A stretch of 64,000 nt of DNA, taken from NCBI GenBank assembly GCA_028023455.1, contig JAQFVV010000229.1, forward strand, positions 434,501 to 498,500. Reading direction: 5' to 3'. Positions 25,105-35,735 of this stretch are shown here, in pieces. The first letter of the stretch is position 1. Each line of letters opens with the position of its first letter. This DNA comes from Epiperipatus broadwayi. Its lineage: Eukaryota > Onychophora > Udeonychophora > Euonychophora > Peripatidae. The translations under genes were made by a program, and so were the position numbers. The notes under the pieces are model-generated. The model ran no database searches, was not told the DNA's origin, and worked only from the letters and a program-made list of their open reading frames with translations.

Positions 25105-25227
25105 CTATATCTCAGATGGGTATGGGATCAAGCTTCTCACATTGTATGTCCCTTTCTCCCCCTCTGGTGTAGTTAATATAAAAGCGTTCTCTCCTACCTT
25201 GCGACAAATTTTATATGGACCCTGTTA
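25105..25227 (-). pseudogene. Integrase-C-terminus-like tail fused downstream of gag
   Basis: In the same frame as gag but after a TAA at 25225-25227, the minus strand encodes about 40 residues: QGPYKICRKVGENAFIL, then KGTYNVRSLIPYPSEI and a TAG at 25105-25107. The pattern G-P-Y-K-I, N-x-F-x-L, G-x-Y-N-V-x-x-L-x-P-Y is that of the extreme C-terminus of Ty3/Gypsy integrases (SH3-like strand region). Its place directly after the gag nucleocapsid-like region implies that the rest of pol was deleted. A homologous tail lies in the 2.8-4.9 kb element. It could instead be an unusual gag C-terminus. Confidence 0.6.
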
Positions 25228-25785
25228 GTTTAACTTCTTATCAGTGGACTTTATATTAGGTCTCTTTAAGATCGTGGTAACCCCACTAGTAGAGGGTTGA
25301 TTACTTTGGGTTTCTACTCTATTCCTAGAATGATTAAATTGAACTGTTTTTCTATTATATGGGGATACCCTATCCCTATCTCTATAGTTATATTTTCTTT
25401 TAAAATTTGTTTGGAACCTAGGGTTATTATGATTAACATTAATATTTGATAATGGATAGCTAGGTCAGTCTCTGTTAGACTTATATCTACCATCCAGAGA
25501 TGCTTCCGTAATCTCTAGCGCATCCAATATTTCTGATACTTCCTCTATGGAATACCTATCAGCTGCAATCAAAAGTTGCTCCACATTCCGAGGTAAGTTG
25601 TGTCTCACTATTCTAATTATTTGTCCTTCTGACAATGGACATGCCGTGAGCGTTTTTAACCTGACAGCCTGGCTTCTAAAGAAACTGGTATAGCTACCTT
25701 TACTGGAGTGATATTTCTCCTGTGTAATTTGAAACCTAATGCTGTCCTGTTTATCAGCATTCCAAAAACTTGCTGTTATTAAAAA
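25228..25785 (-). pseudogene. Gag C-terminal capsid and nucleocapsid-like region after the TGA
   Basis: Continues the gag frame beyond the TGA at 25786-25788. It encodes FWNADKQDSIRFQITQEKYH, RLKTL, SEGQIIRIVRHNLPRNVEQ and EEVSEILDALEI, which is the second half of a Retrotrans_gag-type capsid. A basic, Arg/Asn-rich stretch (FKRKYNYRDRDR) then takes the nucleocapsid position. No CCHC knuckle is visible. A TGA at 25465-25467 splits this region. Both TGAs are present in unit 1 too, so they predate the tandem duplication. Confidence 0.7.
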
Positions 25786-27480
25786 TCAGAAATCCCCATA
25801 AGTACACGGCCTTTCGAACAACGACTGCCACCAGTCTTTGGCAGTCCCCCCTAAATGGTTGCTACAAATAGCCAATTTTTTTCTTTCGGTCAATGCACAT
25901 ATCGAGAAGAGCTCCTCTAGACTATTGAGAAACTCCAACGGATTTTCTGCAAAATCTCCTCGAAACGGCTTAACTCTTATGAATCTTAAGGCCATTGAAC
26001 TATTTGACCCCCCTTCATAATTAATACTTTCTCTAATGGGTTGAATATCTACTTGCTTAACATCAGTATGTTCTAATGGACGGTTTTCATTTTTTTCTAA
26101 GAATTCTATCTTACTTATTGAGGATGGAACTTTCTTTTCCTCGAACCTGTTATACAATACTCTTTCCCTATCTAAATTCCTCGTTTGGTCATCTATAGTC
26201 TTCATTTCTTCGATTTGTTTATAGACTTGTTGGAATCTCTCCTCAAAGTTGACTTGCCCTATTGCTTGTTCTATGTATGTTTTTTGCTCTTTTCTGAACT
26301 CATCTAAATTTCGTTCTACTAAGTCTTGATATTCATGGTTATTTTTTTCTAATTGTTGAGCTTGCTCTCTTACATCTTTTTGCAATTTTTTCATATTTTC
26401 CCCAAGCTTTGACCTAAATTTATGTTCTTCACCCTTTTGTATCTCCCCCAGATCCTGCAATTTTTCACCCAAAACCTGCTCTATCTCTGCCTTGCTTTCC
26501 ATTCTGTCTTGCACTACTAAGTCCCTAAACCTTTCAATTATATCTTGCTCAACTTCGTTCTTTATCACTATTCTATTTTGTAATATCTCTTCTTTTATAA
26601 CAATAAAACTTTCGTCTATCTGCTCTATACGCTCCTGTATCTCATCAATCCTACGTTCTACCTTTATTTCATTATCACTAATCTTTTGATTCAATCTATC
26701 ACTATTGACTTGACATTGGTTGATTGAATCCTCTATCTGTTTTTTCAACCCTTTGATAGTCATTTCGGAAAATTCCTCAAATTGATTTTTTAATAAATCT
26801 TGATTTTTGTACTCCATGTTCTCTACCTCATGCTTTAAGGATTCAAAGGTCCTTTCGTTATTATCTAGTCTTATTTCTATTTGATTAAATTTATCTTGCA
26901 CTTCTTCTTTAAGGTCCTCTACCTTTTGGAAGGTCTCCTTAAATTTAATCTCTAGATTTTCGTTGGTTTTGTGCAAACTTTCACTAAGAATATCTAATTT
27001 TACCTTATTATCCTTTGTATTCTGAATTATACTGTCATTTAGATCTTTAAACTTTATATCACTATCTTTGTTAAAACTATCAAACTTTATATTATTCTTA
27101 TTTATGCTTTCCTGAAGAGCATCAAACTTTCTGTCATTTTTATTCATGTTTTCCTGAAGAGCTTTAAACATTATATCACTATCTTTTTTATTACTGTCAT
27201 TACTTTTATTTATGTTTTCCTGAAGATTTTTAAACATTTGGAATATTTGAGCCGTTGAGATACTCTCTACTTCCTTTCCAGGCACTTTTACCTCATTTGT
27301 CTCTACTTCACTTTTCATCACCTCTTTCTCCCCTTCTTCTATTTTATTCTCTGCGACATGAGTATCCTCTACCAACATTTCTATTTCACCTAAGTTCTCA
27401 CATTCTTTTTCCTCCACATAATCATCATCAACCACGAACTCAGACAGTTCCATTTCTACATTACTATCTGGGTTATCCAT
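25786..27480 (-). CDS. Gag protein (coiled-coil plus capsid N-half), intact frame
   Basis: A 564-residue frame from the ATG at 27480 (MDNPDSNVEMELSEF) to TGA at 25786. The first ~75 residues are acidic. Residues ~75-440 are heptad-rich coiled coil (QENMNK, DALQESINKN, QEELEE-like repeats rich in K, E, N, D). Residues ~495-564 are capsid-like: SMALRFIRVKPFRGD, NPLEFLNSLEELF, CSNHLGGTAKDWWQS. That VKPF/NPLEFL/AKDWW pattern is typical of retrotransposon gag capsids. Such proteins assemble the particle that packages element RNA. The long N-terminal coiled coil is unusual for Ty3/Gypsy gag. The open frame continues after the TGA, so the present protein stops mid-capsid and is probably not functional unless the stop is read through or is a sequencing error. 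Confidence 0.8.
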   Translation of the reverse strand: MDNPDSNVEMELSEFVVDDDYVEEKECENLGEIEMLVEDTHVAENKIEEGEKEVMKSEVETNEVKVPGKEVESISTAQIFQMFKNLQENINKSNDSNKKDSDIMFKALQENMNKNDRKFDALQESINKNNIKFDSFNKDSDIKFKDLNDSIIQNTKDNKVKLDILSESLHKTNENLEIKFKETFQKVEDLKEEVQDKFNQIEIRLDNNERTFESLKHEVENMEYKNQDLLKNQFEEFSEMTIKGLKKQIEDSINQCQVNSDRLNQKISDNEIKVERRIDEIQERIEQIDESFIVIKEEILQNRIVIKNEVEQDIIERFRDLVVQDRMESKAEIEQVLGEKLQDLGEIQKGEEHKFRSKLGENMKKLQKDVREQAQQLEKNNHEYQDLVERNLDEFRKEQKTYIEQAIGQVNFEERFQQVYKQIEEMKTIDDQTRNLDRERVLYNRFEEKKVPSSISKIEFLEKNENRPLEHTDVKQVDIQPIRESINYEGGSNSSMALRFIRVKPFRGDFAENPLEFLNSLEELFSICALTERKKLAICSNHLGGTAKDWWQSLFERPCTYGDF

Positions 27481-28100
27481 TTTTATAGTAATATTATTTT
27501 TCAAAATCTAGTATTATAATATGTTTCTAATAAATTTTCATAAGTAAATCCCCTACCAGCTTCTTCTATTTCCCTACAATCATCACCTCCAATATCTATG
27601 GACAGTATCTCCTTTCCTCATAACATTTCATCTTAATAACAATAACAATAATTTAAAATCATGTGTCATAACATCATTCCCTACATGCATGATTCACAGA
27701 TATTTTTGCACGTTTTAAAGCATTTCATATATCTTTTTAATACTTCACCAATTGACATGGTCATAATAAATATCCAAACAATCATTAGCCACATATGCAT
27801 ATTTTAAAATTTTGTTTATCAGGTATTTTATAATAATGTAGTATTATATTTTAAACAATCAGATCATCCACCACTTATAATTGTAACTGTTTTAATCATG
27901 AACACTTAATTCTATAATAATTAAATTCTAATAATTATTTCTATAATAAAATATTAAATTATCACATTGCTATTGATTAAATATAATGCCCCTACTAACA
28001 CATCTCAGGCCCCTAAAGTTGGCATGTCATAGTCTACTTAATTAACCTTCCCATTCTATGTAAGCCTATTATACTCTCCCCATTTTAATAATCGGGCGAA

Positions 28101-28116
28101 CACGTTGTCGGCGCCA
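28101..28116 (-). promoter_or_regulatory. Candidate tRNA primer binding site
   Basis: TGGCGCCGACAACGTG on the minus strand shares TGGCGCC and AACGTG with common tRNA-Lys primer sites of LTR elements. It lies ~610 nt upstream of the gag start. In unit 1 the GGCGCC core is replaced by TTATAT. The preceding bases do not end in CA, so this remains a candidate. Confidence 0.4.
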
Positions 28117-30637
28117 TTCTCTAACCATGCCCACCGTCGACCTCGCACCTTCACTTACAAATAAATAGATTACTATATTTAACATCACCGGGTTCTAGCT
28201 CTAATAATTAAATATTATATTAATATGTGTTTTACTAGCTCAAATTTCTTAAAAAATTAACTTAGGTTCTGTTTTAAAGTAAATTAACACAAAGATTTAA
28301 TGTATTCATGAGACGAGAAGTGGAAATACGAGTTGGCAAGGTAGATCACATTGAGTCAATATCCCACAGGATACCACCTCAATGGCATAAGAACACTATT
28401 CCCCCCTTTATACTATGATTTCAAATAATAACTACATAGTATTCTTATGACTTTCGCAACGTCTACTTACTAAGACTCATTTAATAACTATAATATTAAT
28501 TCTGTTATCTTTAATAATAATAATCATCATCTAGCTCAATAAATTATAATCTCAGGTTCTTAATCTTTATTTATACTTCAACAAAATGCGGTAGCACATA
28601 TGGTAAAGGATTTTATGCCATATCTACTACACTGCAATTAATAACAATAATGATTACAATCTTTCTTACTTAATCAAATTGGTATAAATTTCTTTTATTG
28701 CAAATTTATTACCATAATAAATCAATCAATATCAATATCATCTTTTGTCTTTAAACAATAAAGTAAACTAAGAAGTGGTAGTGTTTAGATAATCTGATAA
28801 ATAAAGTAAGTGGCAATTAATAGCATATAATTTATCAAAATATTAGGATAGTGGATTTATGACCAATAACTTAATGCAATTTTATAATTACTTAATTATA
28901 AGAACATCAATAATAATTAAGATTAAACATATTTTTAGTTATCTTTTGTGCAAAATGTACTTCAGTAGTTGTGACAACATTCTGTGAATTTGTACCATGA
29001 TGTAGTGAAAACAATACCCAGACACAAGTTTTAATAAAACAAATTTAACAAAGTTTATTAACATCAAATAAATTTCAGTAAAATAAAACAAATCTATTTA
29101 CATCTTATTTACAACGGATATCCTTCTTTCCTTACACATGACAAATGTTAATTCTACAATTTTGTACTTCTTTATAGTTAATCCAATCATTATACATTTT
29201 AAAATTATTTTAGCTATTTTCTTTAGGTTTATCACACTATTTATTTGAATTACTTATGGGTAACAACATTTTTTTATCTTTTAAATATACTAAATTTACA
29301 ATATTCTAAATTATTTTTGTGGATCAATATTTTATAACGTCACACTTTATAATCAATATAGTCTTAAAAAAAAAATTTACATTTCTTGTTACTTTAAACA
29401 AATTGCACAGCATATTATTAAATATTATGATCAACTTTAATGTTTGTTCTCCCATGCTCATATAAATTATAATGCGTTTTTTTGTATAAGCCATACTCCT
29501 GTATAATATTATAATGTGTTTAAATATCACCTTGTTACAATTTCAAATATATGATAATAATTATCGAGTGTTATAGTATTTTTAAATATGCAATATTTAT
29601 CTCTTTAAAATATAATCAATAATAAAAAGAGCGTGAAAATATATTTTAATATTTTGTATATTCTCATTTGATATACTTTTACAAAAATTATAGTTTATTT
29701 CTAAATTAAAACGATTCTATAACTTCTTCCATTATTTAGGACATCTGTATCTTTCTTTCAATGGTTATAATCTATTCTTAGTTAACTCTTAACTATTCTT
29801 ATTCCAAGTAAAATCATAACATACTTTTTAAAATATTTATTGTTTTCCCTTCAATAAAACTTATCATATACGATGTAGTAGCACGAAATACAAATTAAGA
29901 TAGCGAAAGATGTATAGGATATTGGGAAGAAAGATGGATAACTTGTCTTCAATAATACTCTAAGAATGCATGGAACAGTGTGAACAGGTTCGACATTTAT
30001 TGTCTATTAACCCTTAAGATAAGAAAGTGATGTGGTAGCTATTTATTCAGCTTTACCAACCATCAAGTACAACTCACGCGAAATATAAGATAGCACTGTC
30101 CAAGACAACATGTGTATCAGTCGTAGGGCTACATTAAGTACGCTGATTATCACCTATAAAACGAAATGTGGATCAGCCATAGGTCTATGTTAACTATGCT
30201 GATTCTCTCACAAAACTACTTATTTCCATTCCCTGTATCATCCTAGATTTTCATACATCATCTTGGTTTCCAAATCACCCTTGTACTCCCAAGTCACTAC
30301 TTAAATTATCTCTCTAGATTTTCACTATATCAAGCATCGATAAAATATGAACAACTTTTTAAAAAAAACAACAAACAAGATTCGCTACTATAAAATCATT
30401 TCTCTATCCCTTAAGAATAATTTATCTCGCTTTATAACACTGTATGTTCATTACTTACATTTTTGTTAAAACAATATTCAAACATCCCAATAGGAAAAAT
30501 CAATAGAAAATGTAATATAATCATTGATTATATTAAATTATTATTTATCAACAAATAAAATGACTATCGTATGCATATTTTCAAAAATCTAATTACATCT
30601 CAAAATGTTTCAATGTGTTGTTTTAAATGCGTTTTAC

Positions 30638-30668
<31 letters not shown>

Positions 30669-31440
30669 CTTTTTCACTACATTCATTCAATTTTCGGCTG
30701 ATCTAAATAAATAAAACATACATTATATCATCAATAATTATAAATGTTACCAAAATAATTGTCATCTTCGGATCAGGCTTTGCAGTAGGCTTCTTTTCCT
30801 TCGAGCATTGCAAACATACAATTACACACATATACAATTTTATTAAAAGACATTCAAACTCAAAAAATAATATTATTTCATATAATATTATATATCCCAA
30901 ATTAATGTATTTGTTTTCCTATAACTATCTGAAACTTATTGCTTATAATAATAATATAAAAAAAATAATTCAAACCATATCAAATATTTTCTGACGGTAA
31001 ATCTTGTTTAGTCCCATAATATTTATTTTCTTCTTTTATCTGAATGTTCTTCTTTAGGATTATTAAAGTTTTAAAAATTAACTTGGTTTCTTTAATAAAC
31101 TTGTTTAGACAATTTTTTAATTTTAGCTTTTAGCATCAGATTATTAAAATATTTTTAGTTATTTATCCCTCAAAGTTTTAAATGCGTTCTGGCAAATATT
31201 CCCTCGGCGCGTCGATGCATCTTTCTCCTTTTTATTAGACTACGAATATTTAATACTTTAGGTACCAATTGCGTTTTATTGATTCAATATTTTTTTTATA
31301 TTCCTCTTCCGTATTTTCTTTATACAAATATTTCTCTTTAGCAAGCTTTATTTCATTCTTTCTTAATTTTATGTACATTATTTTTTGATCTTTAACTATA
31401 TATATATATTTTTTTTTCTAGAGTATACTTCTTTTTCGGG

Positions 31441-31689
31441 TCATCTTAAAGAAAGCAATTCCAATAATTTTAATTTTAAAATTATGTTTGTCCATTTATT
31501 CTTAGATGAATCATAATGATTTTTATATTTTATTCTCTTTCTGAACTTTGCGCACAATGTCTTTTCATCTATATTACAATCGTAAAAGCAGTTTTCCTTT
31601 AGATACACTATATAAGCGGTATCAATGAACAATATAAACAATTTTGAAATACTATAAACTTTAAAACTGGTTTTAAAGAATCTATCCAT
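31441..31689 (-). other. Small conserved frame in the leader (82 codons)
   Basis: Begins MDRFFKTSFKVYSISKLF and contains an I/V/F-rich stretch (LFILFIDTAYIVYL), then a basic part. It is also present in unit 1 (23546-23842, 16 codons longer at the N-terminus). More K/E-rich frame pieces follow downstream on the same strand. The units are so alike that conservation says little about selection. No family recognised. Confidence 0.25.
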
Positions 31690-32970
31690 ATTTTTTTTTT
31701 TTTACTGAAAATTCCGATTGTACTTCTATAGAATTCACTGGTAGGTTCGATTAAGTTAGTGATATATAATTTATGAAAACTTTAAAAATATTTATTTTAA
31801 GACTCTCTCTATGATTTTAAAAATTGTCAGTTAATTTGTTCTAATGATATTATTAGAATTATATTGAAAAAATTGACTAAATTGGAGAAAAGAAATTATT
31901 AGAGAGCTCAAATTTTTTACCTCTTCACTCGAGTCTGTCAATTCTTGTTCTCCCCGATTATACAAATAATTGGCGCGATTTTTGTTGTCTGCCCAGATCT
32001 ATCTTTTTATTGGTCAGCCCCTACTTTGGTTTGTAAACATTTTCTCAAGTTTTAAAATGATGATGTAATAGACTTAAATAATATTAATCTATTATTATTT
32101 TTAAATTAATTTAAACACTTTTAAAATAATTTTCAAAACAATATTTAATAAAATTATTCATTACTTATTTTTATTATGATGTTTAATAAATTCCATCCAT
32201 TTCTACTATAATATTATTTAAATACTTTAAAATATTGGTATTAATTGAAACAAGTGCTTGTATAAAAATATTCCAGACAATTACGTAATCGTTTCCGGTA
32301 TTTTGTCTATTTTTGTCTGTCTTAATAAATTTACTGCACTTATATTATATATAAAAAAAATTTTTATATAAAATTTTGAAGAAATAATTTAGAAAAAATA
32401 TAGAAATAAATACAATTCTCAACATCATAATATTTACTATTTAAATACATTACACTAAATTTTATCATTTAATATAGTTTATAAATATTAAATACTATAT
32501 AATATTAATTTATTCTAAGTTTTAAAGTTATTAAAATTGACTTATTAAATATATTTTTATTATTGATAGCTGTGTTATTTTAATATGGCCAGCTTTTACA
32601 ACCATATGAGTAATTCTTTAATCTTTATTTAACTAATTTTTTAAATGATTTTACGTATCAGGTATTTGCTTTAGCTTTAAATTGAACTTTACAGACTCTA
32701 TAAATTTAATATATTCAATACATCAATAAATATATTCTCAAATTTAAAATTTTTTAGTAATTGACCATTATAACTATTTCTTGACCTATAGAAAAGGGTA
32801 CAATATATATTGTGTGTGTATGTAAATTTATAAATAATTATTAAAAGATACAGTACTTAAAAGTTTATAAAAATATATCTATAATTGTCACTTAGAAGCA
32901 CTTTCAACTATCTTGTAGTCTTTGTCAACTAACACTTTTAAAATGTCAGCTTTCTCATAATTACATGATG

Positions 32971-33315
32971 TCAATTTTCCCATAATTCTGTGCTCTTAAC
33001 ATTTTCTGTTTTCCTATTAATTAAATCTTGCTTGTATTTATATATTAACATCGCTTCTTTAATTTTTCTTTTATTATTATTTCATTCAGTTTCCAATATT
33101 TTTACATTGCTATAATTAAAATCAAAACCATATATACATGATTTATTATGGTCATAAAAGATAGGGGCTGATAAGTTATCATTATTTTTATAATTTTATT
33201 TTGTATTTTGAACCCTTTTTAATAATAATATATGCTCTTTTGTTCTTTTTTCCAATGTACACCTCAATTCACCTATATATCCACTGCCACACCTACACAT
33301 CCATTTGTAAATGAT
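32971..33315 (-). pseudogene. Penelope-like GIY-YIG endonuclease domain (minus arm)
   Basis: One 115-codon frame on the minus strand with only two internal stops. The order is WMCRCGSGYIGELRCTLEKR, TKEH, then DHNKSCIYGFDFNYSNVKIL and KRKIKEAMLIYKYKQDLINR. GYIGE-x-x-R-x-L-x-x-R-x-x-E-H is the GIY-YIG core, with the catalytic Arg position and preceding Cys pair (CRC). ILETE-N-KRKIKEA-LI-INR is the typical C-terminal part. In Penelope-like elements this nuclease makes the target nick. The reverse transcriptase that should precede it is absent because the inverted arm begins here. Confidence 0.75.
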
Positions 33316-33517
33316 ACAATTTTTATTTGTCAATATCTTTTATGACCATAATCAATCATGTATATATGGTTTTGATTTTAATTATAGCAATATAAAAGTA
33401 TTGGAAACTGAAAGAAATAATAATAAAAGAAAAATTAAAGAAGCGATGTTAATATATAAATACAAGCAAGATTTAATTAATAGGCAAGCAGCAAATGTTA
33501 AGATCACAGAATTATGA
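33311..33517 (+). pseudogene. Penelope-like GIY-YIG C-terminal fragment (plus arm)
   Basis: A 68-codon frame. From FYDHNQSCIYGFDFNYSNIK it matches the minus arm almost residue for residue, but it begins after the GYIGE motif, so the catalytic part is missing. It ends ..RQAANVKITEL and a stop, followed by the shared 3' UTR. The apparent ATG lies at the inversion junction and is not an original start. Confidence 0.7.
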
Positions 33518-33778
33518 GAATGTTGACATCATGGAATTATGAGAAAACTGACATTTTAAAAGTGTTAGTTGACAAAGACTACAAAATAGTTGAAAGTGCT
33601 TCTAAATGATGGTTATAGATATATTTTTATAAACTTTTAAGTACTGTATTTTCTAATATTTACGTATATTATTTTGAAGAAATACAGACATCAATTTGTA
33701 ATATTATATATATATATGACTACCCAGTGAAAAAGTACACCTTCCATTTCCAGGAGTTTCTGTGTAGTAAATGTTTCA

Positions 33779-33838
33779 ATACTTTCCTCAGAGCTGCTTT
33801 TTTCTCAAATCAGAATGAAGAAGCTCTGAGGAAAGTAC
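33779..33838. repeat. Short hairpin (15-bp arms)
   Basis: ACTTTCCTCAGAGCT at 33781-33795 pairs with its exact reverse complement AGCTCTGAGGAAAGT at 33822-33836. It is perhaps the core of a small foldback element. Confidence 0.6.
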
Positions 33839-33933
33839 TATTTATTTATTATATTTTTAATATACAGGTGCACCCAGAAATAATACTATGAACTCATCAT
33901 TTATCTATGAAAAATTAGAATTATATATATATT

Positions 33934-34043
33934 ATGATAAATGCTACTACAAGAGAAGGCATTCATATCATTTTTATCTTGGATTGTCCCCATCCCCAGA
34001 TAAAAATGATTTGAATGCCTTCTCTTGTAGTAGTATTTATCAT
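33934..34043. repeat. Near-perfect 46-bp-arm hairpin
   Basis: The arms 33934-33979 and 33998-34043 pair with only two mismatches around an 18-nt C-rich loop. The size and pairing resemble a microRNA precursor, but near-perfect pairing and the TE-rich context favour a young foldback element. CAGGTGCACCCAGAAATAAT at about 33866 upstream looks like a mariner-type terminal repeat without a visible partner. Confidence 0.7.
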
Positions 34044-34445
34044 AAAATAAATAATAAAAAAAAGCTTGTTTAGAGCTATTAGCATGCTCTTAATTTATAT
34101 ATATATGTGTGTGTTCTTTAGTTTCTACACTTTCTAAATGCAGCTCTCTTGTTAATTTGTGATATTAAAGTCCAATCTCTCAGGTTGTATTTTTCTTATA
34201 TTGTGCTTCATGTTGAACGTACCATTTTAATATATATATATACTGTATATAACAGTCACAAGTCATGATAATAAGTTCAACCTATTATAATCTAATTTGA
34301 TTTTTTTTATAATATTTTGAAACTATATTTTAGCAATTTACTATTCTTGAATTCTTGCCTATCTTTTTGTAAATCCTTTTACTTCAGGAATACATTTGAC
34401 TAAACTGATTGAATTGGTAGTGCTACTTGTTCATGCAAAATATTT

Positions 34446-34690
34446 TTGGTTGGTATTTTTAGATCTAGTGTCTGAACCTATCCTGGCACCTCTCTGAGTG
34501 CCAAAGCATGAAACCATGGTCAGGGGTTTGGGGGAGGGTTCCTGACAGAGATATTTTAAATGCTGGCTCTTGCTAAGCATTTATCACAAAGCTTGTTGAG
34601 GAATTGGCAATCCTCATTGTTTATAACTTACAAGCTTAAGAGAATAAGATCATGTGATCTATGACTCTTATTTTGACTATTTATATTAAG
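34446..34690 (+). repeat. Dispersed repeat, single copy (one arm of the 53-kb palindrome)
   Basis: Matches 53490-53725 in order: TTTTTAGATCTAGTGTCTGA, GGCACCTCTCTGAGTGCC, CAGAGATATTTTAAATGCTG, CTAAGCATTTATCACAAAGC, AATTGGCAATCCTCATTG, ATCATGTGATCTATGACTC. No coding capacity. Probably a SINE or a non-autonomous repeat. Confidence 0.75.
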
Positions 34691-35735
34691 TTGAAATCTT
34701 ACTGAACTAAAGGTGACAATTTTTGAAATCAGATATCAGAAAAAGTATATTTTTAATAAAACTAAAACTTATACAATTAAATCATGTTTTGCTTATTCAC
34801 ATCTAAGGGTATTAATGTATATAGTAATGAATATAATTAAAATAACAGATGTCTAATCAATTCCAACCGAATGAACATTATTGTACACATCTTACTGGAA
34901 AATATGGCAAATGTAATGCAGTGCCAAAGACTACACTAATTTCAAACATTTTGCAAATTTGTTATTATTTTTTAAGTTTCAAACAAATTTGAGAATAATA
35001 ATAATAATTTCTATTCGCTATTCATTAGACTAGAGGTTATCCAATAATGGATAATATTTCTGTTGTATAATTTTTCGTTACACCACTTTCACATAAGATA
35101 GGGATTGCTTTCTATCCACTTTTTACACCCTATTGAGGGAAACATTTGACCAAAGACATGTGAAATAAATCTATGATCTCCAAGATGAATATTTTGTGCT
35201 GAACCAGCACTCATCAGTTGGCTCAGACCACTTTCTCTTACTCATTTTGTTTTGATAGGAAATTATATTTTATTATCATAATTTATTATAATTTCTTTGT
35301 TTTTAAAATATGTAATAACCAAATATTTATTTTCTTTTTGTACATGATGCACCAAGTTATTTTAAGTTTTAAACTAAATGTGTTTTAATTAGATTTAGAA
35401 TCCCTACTAGAAATGACGTTCTCTAAATCTCTTTGTCAATGAACACCGAAAGTTGCCGATATATATCCTGCATACATTTATTATATGTATATACACAAAT
35501 CCATACCATTTTCTAGAGCAATTTTTTTAAACTATACAATATTTATAACAAATTAACTACATGAAATAAAATTATACTATTATTTGATATATTATATATA
35601 TTTTTAAAAATAGCACTAGGTGGCAATATATAGCGTCATATTTATTTTAATTAATCCCAGAGTAACTATTAATGCTATATAAATATAAAACGTCTTATTA
35701 AATAGGTTGTTGGACAATATTTTGGAAAGGAAAAT
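34691..35735. other. AT-rich sequence upstream of the host exon
   Basis: No recognised element. An in-frame TAG at 35703-35705 precedes the coding start of the next exon. No TATA box in a convincing position was found, so the promoter and any upstream untranslated exon are not located. Confidence 0.5.

Larger units (their letters stand above)
24470..32366 (-). mobile_element. Gag-only LTR retrotransposon, array unit 2
   Basis: The second, better preserved unit. Minus-strand order: LTR from 32802, leader, gag from 27480, integrase-like tail ending at 25105, polypurine tract 24910-24920, next LTR from 24905. The whole coding part is one 799-codon frame interrupted by three stops. Protease, RT, RNase H and the integrase core are absent, so it must borrow enzymes from an autonomous relative if it moves. 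Tandem units sharing an LTR usually arise by LTR-LTR recombination. Confidence 0.85.
27481..32802 (-). mobile_element. Leader and upstream LTR of array unit 2
   Basis: 5.3 kb upstream of gag on the minus strand. The right edge at 32802 is the LTR 5' end, because the match to the other copies stops there and the sequence beyond is TA-rich flank. At 28101-28116 the minus strand reads TGGCGCCGACAACGTG, which resembles a tRNA-Lys-type primer binding site. If that is right, the LTR would run 32802 to about 28117, some 4.7 kb. A candidate poly(A) signal lies at 29054-29059. Short conserved frames: 29324-29530, 30703-30900, 31441-31689. Confidence 0.6.
32803..33720. mobile_element. Head-to-head pair of Penelope-like element 3' ends
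   Basis: A long inverted repeat: the minus arm at about 32820-33200 mirrors the plus arm at about 33330-33700. Each arm encodes the end of a GIY-YIG endonuclease domain and continues into the same 3' UTR (AAAGTGTTAGTTGACAAAG, AGTTGAAAGTGCTTCTAA), the plus arm ending GAAATACAGACATCAATTT and a TA run. The centre lies at about 33230-33310. Inverted and tandem partial copies are common in Penelope-like elements. The gag array is inserted at, or ends at, the left TA run. Confidence 0.75.
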
